A program made the translations under genes and the position numbers. From Bacteroidales bacterium (GTDB taxonomy: Bacteria; Bacteroidota; Bacteroidia; Bacteroidales; UBA10428), in the NCBI GenBank assembly GCA_016926235.1, contig JAFGOZ010000095.1, positions 1 to 52,660 of the forward strand: DNA of 52,660 nucleotides. Direction: 5' to 3'. The notes below the pieces were generated by a model. That model was not told where the DNA came from. It saw only the letters and a list, made by a program, of their open reading frames with translations, and searched no databases. How positions within the stretch are numbered: the first letter of the stretch is position 1; each line of letters opens with the position of its first letter. Positions 8,186 to 16,683 of this stretch are shown here, piece by piece.

Positions 8186-8902
8186 TCAGGGCTTAATAAA
8201 AATTGCTGTGTCGACAGGCTTATTGATTTCTGCATTTATAATTGTGCTTGTCATATCAATTTGTCCACCCATATTAATGTTTGTTTTATAGGGGAAAAAG
8301 TATCCATCAAGCGATTTATAATCCGAGTAGGTAATTACATTTTCAACCATCTGACCCTGCATATCACCTTTTGTTAAGGCTTGTACCAGGTAACCTGTGA
8401 CAGGATCAAAAAAGTAGATATTTTCAGTATTATCTGGGCTGGTAACTTTCAATTTGAAAGCTTCAGCGCCATTGATGGTCTCTTTACCAAGAAATTCAGC
8501 TTTATAACCTTTATCAAAAACAAGAAATGGAGCTCCAATGTAAATTTGATCTTTTGAAGAATTGTACTGTTCTGCCGGCATATCTTCAGCAGAGCCACTA
8601 CCTGCCATTGGATTTATTAACCACCCGCCTTTGTCGGTGATGCATGTAATAATTTTATTACCCATAGCATCCATTTCCGTTTTATTGCCTTTACCGTTAA
8701 GGGTAGTGGTTTTTGAAATCATTTCCATTCCCATCACTTGTGTTTTACTTTCAATGTAAAGGGAGTTTATTGTACTTATTTTTTCTTTACCTCCAATGGC
8801 TTTAACGTACTTTGCGATAATTTCATCAGCAGTTTGAGCTGAAGCGAAGGCACTTAAAATAAAAAGAGCAGCGACGATAAAAATTGGTCTTGAATTTTTC
8901 AT
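8186..8902 (-). CDS. Secreted LolA-like / outer-membrane lipoprotein-sorting-like protein
   Basis: The 238-residue protein has a Sec signal peptide (SRPIFIVAALFILSAFASAQ). The mature part is beta-rich and resembles LolA/LppX-fold proteins of Bacteroidota: TADEIIAKYVKAIGGKEKI at the N-terminus, then alternating strands such as FKLKVTSPDNTENIYFFD. The first mature helix is a signature of small periplasmic proteins annotated as lipoprotein-sorting-like. It is the last minus-strand gene of the glycan locus and is separated by 174 bp from the esterase gene. A direct role in glycan use is unproven. It could be a lipid- or lipoprotein-binding housekeeping factor carried along. Confidence 0.6.
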   Translation of the reverse strand: MKNSRPIFIVAALFILSAFASAQTADEIIAKYVKAIGGKEKISTINSLYIESKTQVMGMEMISKTTTLNGKGNKTEMDAMGNKIITCITDKGGWLINPMAGSGSAEDMPAEQYNSSKDQIYIGAPFLVFDKGYKAEFLGKETINGAEAFKLKVTSPDNTENIYFFDPVTGYLVQALTKGDMQGQMVENVITYSDYKSLDGYFFPYKTNINMGGQIDMTSTIINAEINKPVDTAIFIKP

Positions 8903-9076
8903 AGCATTTGATTAAAAGGTTTGTATAATTTCTTTGGTTATTGGTTAATTTATTTTCATTTAGTTTTATTAGGGAAATAAAACTTGTCTAAGAACCGATA
9001 GCGTTCTTCCAGGTTTTTGTCTGCTTTTTCAAAGGTATTCAGCTTAATTTTTATAAACAGGTGCAATGTCCTCTTT

Positions 9077-9943
9077 TTATGCAGGATAGAGCATAAAAAT
9101 CCAATCAACAAGCCTGTCAAACCATGAGTCCACAGGTAAATTTTGAGGTTTGTTTCCAACAAATCCATGGTTACCCTTTTGGTAAATATGAACTTCTACT
9201 GGTTGTTTTGCAGCAAGCCATTTGCTAATAAAATTGAAACTATGCTGAATGGGCACCAGTTCATCATCTACAGCAGCTGAAACAAATAAGGGTGTTCTTA
9301 CTGTTGGAATTTTTGTACAAGGAGCAAGAGCTTCACCATAACCATATAAAGTTGCTACAAAATTCGGCCTATTTTCATCAGTTGCATTGCAAACCACATT
9401 CATAGCTACTGTACCTCCGGCAGATGATCCTTCAAAACCGATTTTATCAGGATCAATGTTGTATTCTATAGCATGGTCACGAACGTATTTTACTGCGGTT
9501 AATCCATCCTGAGTTGCGAGCGGCATTAAGGGAGCACTTACCGAATCCAGCAGTTTCCAATCCTTCGTCTGCAACATTTTCTGAATGTAAGGATGAGCCG
9601 GATCTTCATGTACCAGACGATATTTTAGTACAAACGCTGTAATACCTTTCTCATTTAATCGCCGAGCAACAGCTGAGCCTTCACCATCAGTGACCAAATA
9701 ATGATAAGCACCACCAGGAGCAACAATTACCGAAATGCCATTAGGTTTCTCAGGCAAGAATACAGTAATTGTCGGGTCAGTAACATCCATTAAAAAACCA
9801 CCGCCCATATTTTTTTCCTGCCAGTTCCAGTTTTCCGATCCTGGAGCTTTGCCAGGATATAGACGTATAACCTGTTGGGAATTCAAATCAGATGAAGCCA
9901 TCATGATTATTAATCCAAAAATTGAAATACACAATTTTATCAT
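9077..9943 (-). CDS. Secreted alpha/beta-hydrolase acetylesterase
   Basis: The 288-residue enzyme has a signal peptide followed by VIRLYPGKAPGSENW, a motif shared with a second esterase in the same locus (22886-23749). The oxyanion segment APGGAYHYL (about 75-83), nucleophile elbow G172-S-S174-A-G176 and a C-terminal HGFVG histidine give a complete hydrolase triad pattern. It most resembles bacterial acetyl-xylan or carbohydrate esterases of the BD-FAE-like hydrolase group. It would remove acetyl groups from oligosaccharides in the periplasm. The exact acyl group and sugar are inferred. It is the penultimate gene of the minus-strand train, 55 bp after the GH2 gene. Confidence 0.8.
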   Translation of the reverse strand: MIKLCISIFGLIIMMASSDLNSQQVIRLYPGKAPGSENWNWQEKNMGGGFLMDVTDPTITVFLPEKPNGISVIVAPGGAYHYLVTDGEGSAVARRLNEKGITAFVLKYRLVHEDPAHPYIQKMLQTKDWKLLDSVSAPLMPLATQDGLTAVKYVRDHAIEYNIDPDKIGFEGSSAGGTVAMNVVCNATDENRPNFVATLYGYGEALAPCTKIPTVRTPLFVSAAVDDELVPIQHSFNFISKWLAAKQPVEVHIYQKGNHGFVGNKPQNLPVDSWFDRLVDWIFMLYPA

Positions 9944-9998
9944 AGTGCTGTATTTAATATTTGTTATTGATATATTATTTTTTCAAAAATTGGATTTA

Positions 9999-12551
9999 TC
10001 ATTCAACGGCTATTTTTAAATTGCTGGTTTTTAATTCTTTCGAGGAAACCGAAATAATAATTTCTCCTTTTGTTTTTAAAGGACGTATTATAGCTTGTGC
10101 TTTCCCCATATAGGTGGTTAACTCCTTATTATTGACACTTGTCATATCCCTGGGATTTGCGTTACCGGTAGCGATAAGTTCACCATTGCCGTTGACGTCT
10201 ATCATTATTTTTACAGGTTCGAGCATAACCACTTGTCCCTTTTGATCGACTACTTCAATAGTTATAAATGAAAGATCATTTCGATCTGCTTTAAGCGTAT
10301 CCTTATCCGCTGTCAATTTAATCGACTCAATTTTGCCAGGCGTTGACAAAGTTTTACGCGCAACTTCTTTTCCGTCTTTTAACGCTACAGTAGTTAATTC
10401 ACCAGGCTCATAGGGAACCTCAAAAACCGCAATATACTGATCGCTTTCTGTTATTGTTTTTTCTCCAATCAACTTACCGTTCAATTCCAGCCTAACCTGT
10501 GGTGATTTGGAAAATATACGAACCTGCAAGGGTTTACCTTCGTAACCCTTCCAACTCCAAACCGGGTATTCCCTTGGCCATCCCCATGCAGAAACTTCCT
10601 CAACGCAACCCTCGGGAATTGGCTCATGTACATTCATTTCAAGCAGACTCCTGTCCCATAGAACATCACGATAAAGCCCCTGTGGTTTTTTATTTCCGAT
10701 TAAATCCAAATCTCCACACCACGAAATATAGGCAGGCCAACTCGAAGGCGTCCTGGCCATATAATCAAATATCAATTTGGGATCTATTCCTATCGGTATG
10801 CCATCGTAGATTTGGAACTGAGGTTTATTGGGACTCTCTTCTTTTTTGACATATTTTGAATTACCGACCTCAGTTTCTCCGATGTAATCTAATGCTGACC
10901 AAACAAAATCGCCAATTACATAGGGCCTTCTCTCCACATCTTTCCAACTTACATAGGCCATCCCAGGATATGATTCAGATGCATACATTATCCGATCGGG
11001 GTATTTTTGATGATCCTCTTCATATTTCGGTTGCATATAGTTGTAACCTGCAACATCAAGAATTTCAAAGTAGTATTTAGTGTTCTCCCAGCCACCATGT
11101 ATTAAAAAACTGGTAACTGCTTCTGTGACCGGCCTTGTTTCATCTAAACTCTTTACTTTATCAACAAGTTTTTTACCTGTTTGAACTCCTTCAGTAATAC
11201 TCTTATTTGGAATTTCATTTCCAATGCTCCACATGATAACGCTCGGATGGTTCCGGTCGCGCATGATCATAGCAGTCAGGTCGCTTTCCCACCATTCTTT
11301 GAAAAAACGCGAGTAATCATTGCGGTTTTTGTAGTTTTCCCACATATCTGTAAACTCATCAATAACCAGCATACCCAGTTCGTCGCAAGCATTCAAAAAT
11401 GCTTCCGATGGGGGATTATGCGCACAGCGGATGGCATTGTATCCGTTAGCCTTCATCAGTTCAACTTTTCTCCATTCAGCCCTTTCAATAGCAGCAGCTC
11501 CAAGGTAACCATTATCATGGTGCATACATCCGCCTTTCAGTAAAACCTGTTTACCGTTCAGGAGGAATCCTTCTTCAGCTGAAAATTCCAGGGAACGAAT
11601 TCCAAAAGTCTGATTGCATATATCTGAAGTTTTATTGTCAACTCTAATAATAACCTCTGCATTATAAAGAGCAGGGGATTCAAGTGACCATAAATCAGGA
11701 TTTGATACATTCACCTGGTTTTCGGCAATTTTCTCCGATTTTGCCGGAATTACAATGGTTTGTGTTGAAGAACCGGACAGTGTCCCTTTTTTATCTTTTA
11801 TGTTTATGGTAATTTTGGCTTCTACATCAGTGGCTTTTTCATTTTTAGCAGTAACTTCAAGTTTCACCAAAGCTTTTCTGGAGGTAATTTCCGGTGTTGT
11901 AATTTTTGTTCCCCAAACACCAATATGTACGGGATTGGTTATGATAAGATTTACATTCCTGTATATTCCCGAACCGCTGTACCAACGTGAGTTATTACCG
12001 GTATTATCAACTTTTACGGCAATAATATTTTGTTCGCCGGCAGGGTTTAACAAGGAGGTTATATCAAACCAGAAAGAGGTATAGCCGTTTTTGTGAATTC
12101 CTGCTTTCTTACCGTTAATCCAAACTTCGGTTTCCATATATACACCGTCAAACTTCACAATAGCAGTTTTACCCTCATCTGCTTTATTAAGTACAAAACT
12201 TTTACGGTACCATCCCGTACCACCTATTACATGTCCTGTTCCATTTCCATTACCTGGTGACTTCCTGGAAAAAGGGCCTATCTGGTTTTCCGTATCTTCT
12301 CCTTGTAAACCTGCCTGCCTGTCAGGCAGGTCCATTATACTAAAATCATGCGGGAGGTCGACCATCATCCATTTTGAATCGTCAAAATCAGGTTTTTCTG
12401 CAGTGGTTATAGAATCCCTAATGAACTTCCAACCCGTGTTGAACAATTCATTCTTCCTGGTAATAGGGTTATTCTTTAATGAACAACCGGTAGAAAAAAC
12501 ACCACAAGAAAGAATGAGATATAATAAGAGATGTAAATACGTTTTTTTCAT
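9999..12551 (-). CDS. GH2 beta-galactosidase-like lipoprotein
   Basis: The 850-residue enzyme has a lipoprotein signal with Cys23. The GH2 order is visible: sugar-binding jelly roll (about 35-210), immunoglobulin-like domain (about 215-320) and TIM barrel (about 325-610), then C-terminal beta domains. The acid/base is E446 in WSIGNE and the likely nucleophile E526 in YASESYPG. IRCAHNPPS and RDRNHPSVIMW are family hallmarks. The C-terminal region resembles the DUF4982-type extension common in Bacteroidota GH2 enzymes. An in-frame palindromic repeat codes for DLPDRQAG (residues 74-81) in a loop of the first domain. It would act on beta-linked galactose or a related sugar at the cell surface or in the periplasm; linkage specificity is unknown. 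Confidence 0.9.
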   Translation of the reverse strand: MKKTYLHLLLYLILSCGVFSTGCSLKNNPITRKNELFNTGWKFIRDSITTAEKPDFDDSKWMMVDLPHDFSIMDLPDRQAGLQGEDTENQIGPFSRKSPGNGNGTGHVIGGTGWYRKSFVLNKADEGKTAIVKFDGVYMETEVWINGKKAGIHKNGYTSFWFDITSLLNPAGEQNIIAVKVDNTGNNSRWYSGSGIYRNVNLIITNPVHIGVWGTKITTPEITSRKALVKLEVTAKNEKATDVEAKITINIKDKKGTLSGSSTQTIVIPAKSEKIAENQVNVSNPDLWSLESPALYNAEVIIRVDNKTSDICNQTFGIRSLEFSAEEGFLLNGKQVLLKGGCMHHDNGYLGAAAIERAEWRKVELMKANGYNAIRCAHNPPSEAFLNACDELGMLVIDEFTDMWENYKNRNDYSRFFKEWWESDLTAMIMRDRNHPSVIMWSIGNEIPNKSITEGVQTGKKLVDKVKSLDETRPVTEAVTSFLIHGGWENTKYYFEILDVAGYNYMQPKYEEDHQKYPDRIMYASESYPGMAYVSWKDVERRPYVIGDFVWSALDYIGETEVGNSKYVKKEESPNKPQFQIYDGIPIGIDPKLIFDYMARTPSSWPAYISWCGDLDLIGNKKPQGLYRDVLWDRSLLEMNVHEPIPEGCVEEVSAWGWPREYPVWSWKGYEGKPLQVRIFSKSPQVRLELNGKLIGEKTITESDQYIAVFEVPYEPGELTTVALKDGKEVARKTLSTPGKIESIKLTADKDTLKADRNDLSFITIEVVDQKGQVVMLEPVKIMIDVNGNGELIATGNANPRDMTSVNNKELTTYMGKAQAIIRPLKTKGEIIISVSSKELKTSNLKIAVE
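12314..12330. repeat. 17-bp palindrome inserted in the GH2 coding sequence
   Basis: CCTGCCTG, T, CAGGCAGG is a perfect 8-bp inverted repeat with a 1-nt centre. It lies in frame within the GH2 gene, in a loop where the reading is unusually charged (DLPDRQAG). Its GC-rich composition differs from the surrounding codons, as expected for a small mobile palindromic repeat. Confidence 0.5.
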
Positions 12552-12572
12552 ACTATATTTATTATGCCTTAT

Positions 12573-14918
12573 TTATTTTACAGTAAGCTGTACTTTGTCG
12601 TTTCTGGCAGATGATGGGCCTACCATTATTGTAAAATCGCCGGGTTCTACTTTCCAGTTATAGTTGATATCATAATAGGCCAGAAGATCAGGTGTTATGG
12701 TAAAGGTCACGGTTTCAGACTGACCTGGGTCCAGCCATATTTTTTTAAAACCTTTCAGTTCTTTTATAGGGCGTGATATTGAGGAATAATCATCCTGTAT
12801 ATACATTTGAACTACTTCAGCGCCGGTGCGTTTGCCAGTATTTTTTACATCAATGCGCACGGATACCTGCCCATCCGCTTTCATTATTGTATCACTGATG
12901 ATGAGATTGCTGTATTCAAATGTAGTATAACTCAATCCATAACCGAAGCTGAACAGGGGACTTACATCCAGTCCCAGGTTATATCCGCGCCTTGAGGAGG
13001 GTTTATAACTGTAATAAGCCGGAATGTGGCCTGCGCTTCTGGGGAAACTGATTGGTAATTTACCACTCGGGTTTATCTTGCCAAAAAGAGCATCGGCCAT
13101 GGCATATCCGCCTTCCTGCCCTAAAAACCAGCATTGCATTACAGCAGGAACAACTTCTGCAAGGTGGCCTATACTTAACGGAGGCCCGCTATTTACAAAA
13201 GCACAGGTTGGTTTGCCAAGCGCCACAATACGGTCAATCAGTTCATTTTGTCCGTTTAGCAGATCAAGTGTTGGCAAATCACCGGGGGCTGAGGTGGCAT
13301 AACCTTCACGACTTGTTGCTTCGTTGGCACCAACAAACAAAACAACAACATCGGCTTTTCGGGCGGTTTCAATGGCTTCGGAAATCCGCTTCTCATTTTC
13401 TGCCTGGGGTACGAGACGTATATCTAAAGGGAATGGACTATTTACATCGGTTATTTTTATGCCTTCGGAATATAGAACCTTTATCTTATTCCCATATCTT
13501 TCCTTAATGGCCTGTAGCGGTGAAATGCACACCTTGGGCGTGGAAGAATAGCCTCCCAAAATGCACCGGTCAGCATTAGGGCCAATCAATGCTATGGTTT
13601 TCACTTTATTCGAATCGAGTGGCAAAAAGTTATTTTCGTTTTTCAGTAACACCATTGATTCGCAAGCCGCACGATAGACTACCTTGCGGTTAGCTTCACA
13701 ACCTGTGAATTGTTCAGCTTTTTCGGGATCAACATAAGGGTTTTCAAACAATCCCAGCCGGAACTTTTCTGTCAAAATCCGAAGAACAGTTTGATCGATC
13801 TCTTTTTCCTTAATTTTACCTGCAGCCACATATTCTTTCAGGTATTTAAACCCTTCCATATCGGGTAGTTCAACATCTATTCCTGCTTTAAAGGCCATGA
13901 GACCTGCCTCGGCCATTGAAGGGGCAACCATGTTAACATTTTTAAGGTCGGAGATAGCATAATAATCAGCTACTACCAAGCCTTTAAATCCCATTTCATT
14001 CCTCAGAATATCCTTAAGCAATCTTTTATTGGCATGTGCTGGTATGCCCCATAATTCGTTGTAAGTTACCATCACATTCATCACACCGGCTTCCCTGATA
14101 CAAGCCAGGAAAGGTTTAAAAAATACTTCCCGTGCGACTCTTTCATCCATAAAGCTTGGCGCTGTGTTATTTCCCCCTTCGGGTTGCCCGTGAACACCAA
14201 AATGTTTCAAAGTAGCCGCAACATGGTCGCCATCGATATAAATACCATCACCCTGATAAGCTTTAACCTGGGCTACTCCCAGGCGTGAAATCAGGAAGGG
14301 GTCTTCTCCCATGGTTTCTTCAGTACGACCCCATCTTGGGTCACGTACCACATCAACAACAGGGGCTAAAGCCTGATGGCCACCACGGTACCGAATTTCT
14401 TTTGCAACGATTGAAAAAACATCTGAAATCAGTTTTTCGTTCCATGAGCTTGCAAGGCTCATCGGAACCGGAAAGCTGGTAGCATCTTGTGACTGTTGAC
14501 CGTGAAGACCTTCTTCATGAGAAATCACCGGTATTCCAAGCCGTGTTTCTTCAACAAAAAACTTTTGTATTTTATTATATTGTATTGCCGCTTCTTTTGG
14601 CGAAAGAGTGGGGTGGAACCCGGTAGCATCGGGCCCCAGATCTTCATTTAACCGCGCCAGAAAACCAATTCCGTCAGGAAGTACTTTTCGTGCTTTCTCA
14701 ATATCAAATTCACCGTTTGTGAAAATGGTAGTTTTACCTATTTCACCTCTCCACATACATTGCATCTGCATAAGTTTCTCATCAAGGGTCATTAGACGCA
14801 GCAAATCCTGAGCACGCTTTTCAGGTGAAAGATTTTTGTTTTTATAGTCAGGTTGCTTTGAACAACTCAGAATGAGCATAATGCAACATAGTATTAATAG
14901 CAATTGATGGTTTTTCAT
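12573..14918 (-). CDS. GH3 beta-glucosidase/beta-xylosidase-like lipoprotein
   Basis: Reading from the ATG at 14918 gives 781 residues with a lipoprotein signal ending LILSC. The longer frame starts at a TTG (14954), and its extra 12 residues would precede the signal peptide. The GH3 N-domain (about 30-390) has RDPRWGRTEETMGEDPF, KHFGVHGQPEGG and the nucleophile Asp (D318) in LVVADYY. The second GH3 domain (about 400-640) and an FnIII-like domain (about 680-775, ending IMVGPSS) follow. Sequence style is closest to beta-xylosidase/beta-glucosidase enzymes of Bacteroidota glycan loci. It lies 21 bp upstream of the GH2 gene in the same direction and would trim non-reducing beta-linked sugars. 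Confidence 0.92.
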   Translation of the reverse strand: MKNHQLLLILCCIMLILSCSKQPDYKNKNLSPEKRAQDLLRLMTLDEKLMQMQCMWRGEIGKTTIFTNGEFDIEKARKVLPDGIGFLARLNEDLGPDATGFHPTLSPKEAAIQYNKIQKFFVEETRLGIPVISHEEGLHGQQSQDATSFPVPMSLASSWNEKLISDVFSIVAKEIRYRGGHQALAPVVDVVRDPRWGRTEETMGEDPFLISRLGVAQVKAYQGDGIYIDGDHVAATLKHFGVHGQPEGGNNTAPSFMDERVAREVFFKPFLACIREAGVMNVMVTYNELWGIPAHANKRLLKDILRNEMGFKGLVVADYYAISDLKNVNMVAPSMAEAGLMAFKAGIDVELPDMEGFKYLKEYVAAGKIKEKEIDQTVLRILTEKFRLGLFENPYVDPEKAEQFTGCEANRKVVYRAACESMVLLKNENNFLPLDSNKVKTIALIGPNADRCILGGYSSTPKVCISPLQAIKERYGNKIKVLYSEGIKITDVNSPFPLDIRLVPQAENEKRISEAIETARKADVVVLFVGANEATSREGYATSAPGDLPTLDLLNGQNELIDRIVALGKPTCAFVNSGPPLSIGHLAEVVPAVMQCWFLGQEGGYAMADALFGKINPSGKLPISFPRSAGHIPAYYSYKPSSRRGYNLGLDVSPLFSFGYGLSYTTFEYSNLIISDTIMKADGQVSVRIDVKNTGKRTGAEVVQMYIQDDYSSISRPIKELKGFKKIWLDPGQSETVTFTITPDLLAYYDINYNWKVEPGDFTIMVGPSSARNDKVQLTVK

Positions 14919-14954
14919 TTTTCTGTTATTTATTATAGTCGGTTTAATATTCAA

Positions 14955-16139
14955 TTATTCGTAATCTTCCAGTTTCCACTCATCTTTCCAGTAAATATTA
15001 GGAACTCCATTTTCCCATGTTATCGGCAACCATACATAGGTGGCACTATAAGTGACATCCCATTCAGTTCGTTTATCCTGTGTTCTGTTTAGCAGGGTAA
15101 CCTTTTCAAAATTGCGTTCTTTTGGTTTATGTCCTTTATAGGTTTCGTGGATCTTTTTCAATTCGGATTTTGGGCTTTCGGTGCCGCATGCCAGAGGCAT
15201 CCACCTATCGGCCATTACTACATAAAGATTCTTTTTGCCTGGAATTTTTATTACTTCTGTAATCTGTGAGCAATATGAAGTATGCGTAGTGTCAGTGGGA
15301 TGTGGATTGCCTAAATCTGTATACACATCATGGTAACTTTCAAAGGTTGAAATTAAGGATTGGTTTGGCATGTATCCTGTCGTACCGGATGTATACATAT
15401 AATGTTTTCCGTTCGCTATAAAATGGGTTGGTGCTTCCCTTGTTTCAGGTGGGATCAATCCTGAAAAATGGACCGAAAAATTTTCGGTTACGGACGTAAA
15501 GTCATCGCTAAGTTCAGCACAAATCATTTCATAATGTGGCCGTTCGAACCAGATGTACCCTTTTCCGGTTTCTTCGTCCACATATAAATCGAAATCCCCG
15601 CTTTCAAATCCATTCGGCCTGAAGCCTTTGTTTACTATGGTATAAGGCCCTAGAAGATCATCGGCAGTGAGGACGGTCATAAACTGGCCGTCGTTACCCA
15701 GAAGTTTAATCCAGCACACGTATTTTTTGGATTGTTTGTTGTAAATGATATGTGGGCGATCCATTCCCTGTGAAGGATTTATTGGCGAAAAGGGGTCGAG
15801 CGTATCCGGAGGTATGATCAGCCCCTGATCTTCCCAGTTATAAAAATCTTCTGAAGTATAGCAGCGGATACCATAGGTCCATATGTTACTACCGGCTGTT
15901 GTGAATTCTTTGTTTTCACCATACCAGTAATAGGTGCCATCTTTATAAAACACTGAAAAGCCATGTGCCTGAATAGGTTTTCCTTCCGTATCAAGCCATG
16001 TTTGGCCCGGGAGGATTGAGCTGTATTTCTGATCGTTCTTTTCGTGCTGTTTTGTGAATGATTTGCATGATGTAATTGTTATGCATAATGTTTCCATTGC
16101 CAGAAGGATCACAGTTACAAATGAATATGTTTTCTTCAT
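14955..16139 (-). CDS. GH43-like lipoprotein (beta-galactosidase/galactanase-like subgroup)
   Basis: The 394-residue protein has a lipoprotein signal with TITSC. The five-bladed propeller motifs of GH43 are visible. DTEGKPIQAHGFSVFYKDG followed by YYWYGENKE is the form typical of GH43 exo-galactanase/beta-galactosidase-related subfamilies (24/34). MDRPHIIYN and SGDFDLYVDEETGKGY carry conserved acidic residues, and REAPTHFIANGKHYMYTS contains the expected general acid. The gene ends 36 bp before the GH3 start. A galactose-releasing role is inferred from the motif style; arabinofuranosidase is the alternative. Confidence 0.8.
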   Translation of the reverse strand: MKKTYSFVTVILLAMETLCITITSCKSFTKQHEKNDQKYSSILPGQTWLDTEGKPIQAHGFSVFYKDGTYYWYGENKEFTTAGSNIWTYGIRCYTSEDFYNWEDQGLIIPPDTLDPFSPINPSQGMDRPHIIYNKQSKKYVCWIKLLGNDGQFMTVLTADDLLGPYTIVNKGFRPNGFESGDFDLYVDEETGKGYIWFERPHYEMICAELSDDFTSVTENFSVHFSGLIPPETREAPTHFIANGKHYMYTSGTTGYMPNQSLISTFESYHDVYTDLGNPHPTDTTHTSYCSQITEVIKIPGKKNLYVVMADRWMPLACGTESPKSELKKIHETYKGHKPKERNFEKVTLLNRTQDKRTEWDVTYSATYVWLPITWENGVPNIYWKDEWKLEDYE

Positions 16140-16170
16140 TTTAAAAAGTATTGGACGTTTTGTTTATGAA

Positions 16171-16578
16171 TCATAGAAATAACATATTTTCTCCTTCGTG
16201 TAGCTCATAGGTTTTTACGTTCCAGACAAACATTCCTTTTGTATTTGAAGGCATTACGATGGTTGCCTGTAAATGATCGATTTCCATTCTGTAATGAACT
16301 TTTAATTTTCCATTCGTGTGTGGAATTTCCCCTCCTATTTCATGAATGTCAGACAAATGGGGCTCAATTCTTACTTTGGAAAACTCCGGAGCGTCACTGT
16401 TAATACCCAGGATGATGCGGAAAAATTCTATATTCGGGCTGGAACCCCAGGCATGACAATCAGAGCGGGTTTCATTTACATCAGAAGTTTCAGCCCATGT
16501 TGTCAGGCCCATCAGTATATTTTTTTTCCATCTCCCTAGCCATTTCAGGTGCGGACAAATCTCCTTTTTATTGTACTT
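16171..16578 (-). pseudogene. C-terminal remnant of a GH78 alpha-L-rhamnosidase
   Basis: The frame reads GLTTWAET, then TRSDCHAWGSSPNIEFF, GINSDAPEFSKVRIEPHL and a final beta domain. This is the C-terminal end of GH78 rhamnosidases, which normally run to 700-1100 residues. In-frame homology extends upstream of the first ATG (LKWLGRWKKNILM) to a TAA at 16579-16581, so only about 135 codons survive. The barrel and catalytic acids are missing. It sits 31 bp before the GH43-like gene. It is best read as a deletion relic; a functional small protein is unlikely because no start or signal peptide is present. Confidence 0.85.
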
Positions 16579-16598
16579 TTAGAAATCATTGAAGTTTT

Positions 16599-16649
16599 GA
16601 AAGAATGATAAATGATAATTGAATATCAATTCGTTATTATCATTCTTTC
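16599..16649. repeat. Intergenic 13-bp inverted repeat
   Basis: GAAAGAATGATAA (16599-16611) is perfectly complementary to 16637-16649 around a 25-nt loop. It lies just downstream of the large hydrolase-like gene (ends 16684) and just upstream of the GH78 relic. It may be an mRNA-stabilising or terminator hairpin, or the scar of the deletion. Confidence 0.5.
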
Positions 16650-16683
16650 TTTTCAATAATTTAACTTTAAACAACTTCAATCA

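Noticed and set aside
8956..9168. Minus-strand ORF of 70 codons overlapping the end of the acetylesterase gene
   Set aside because: It runs in another frame through the esterase 3' end and then through AT-rich spacer. No domain or signal is visible.
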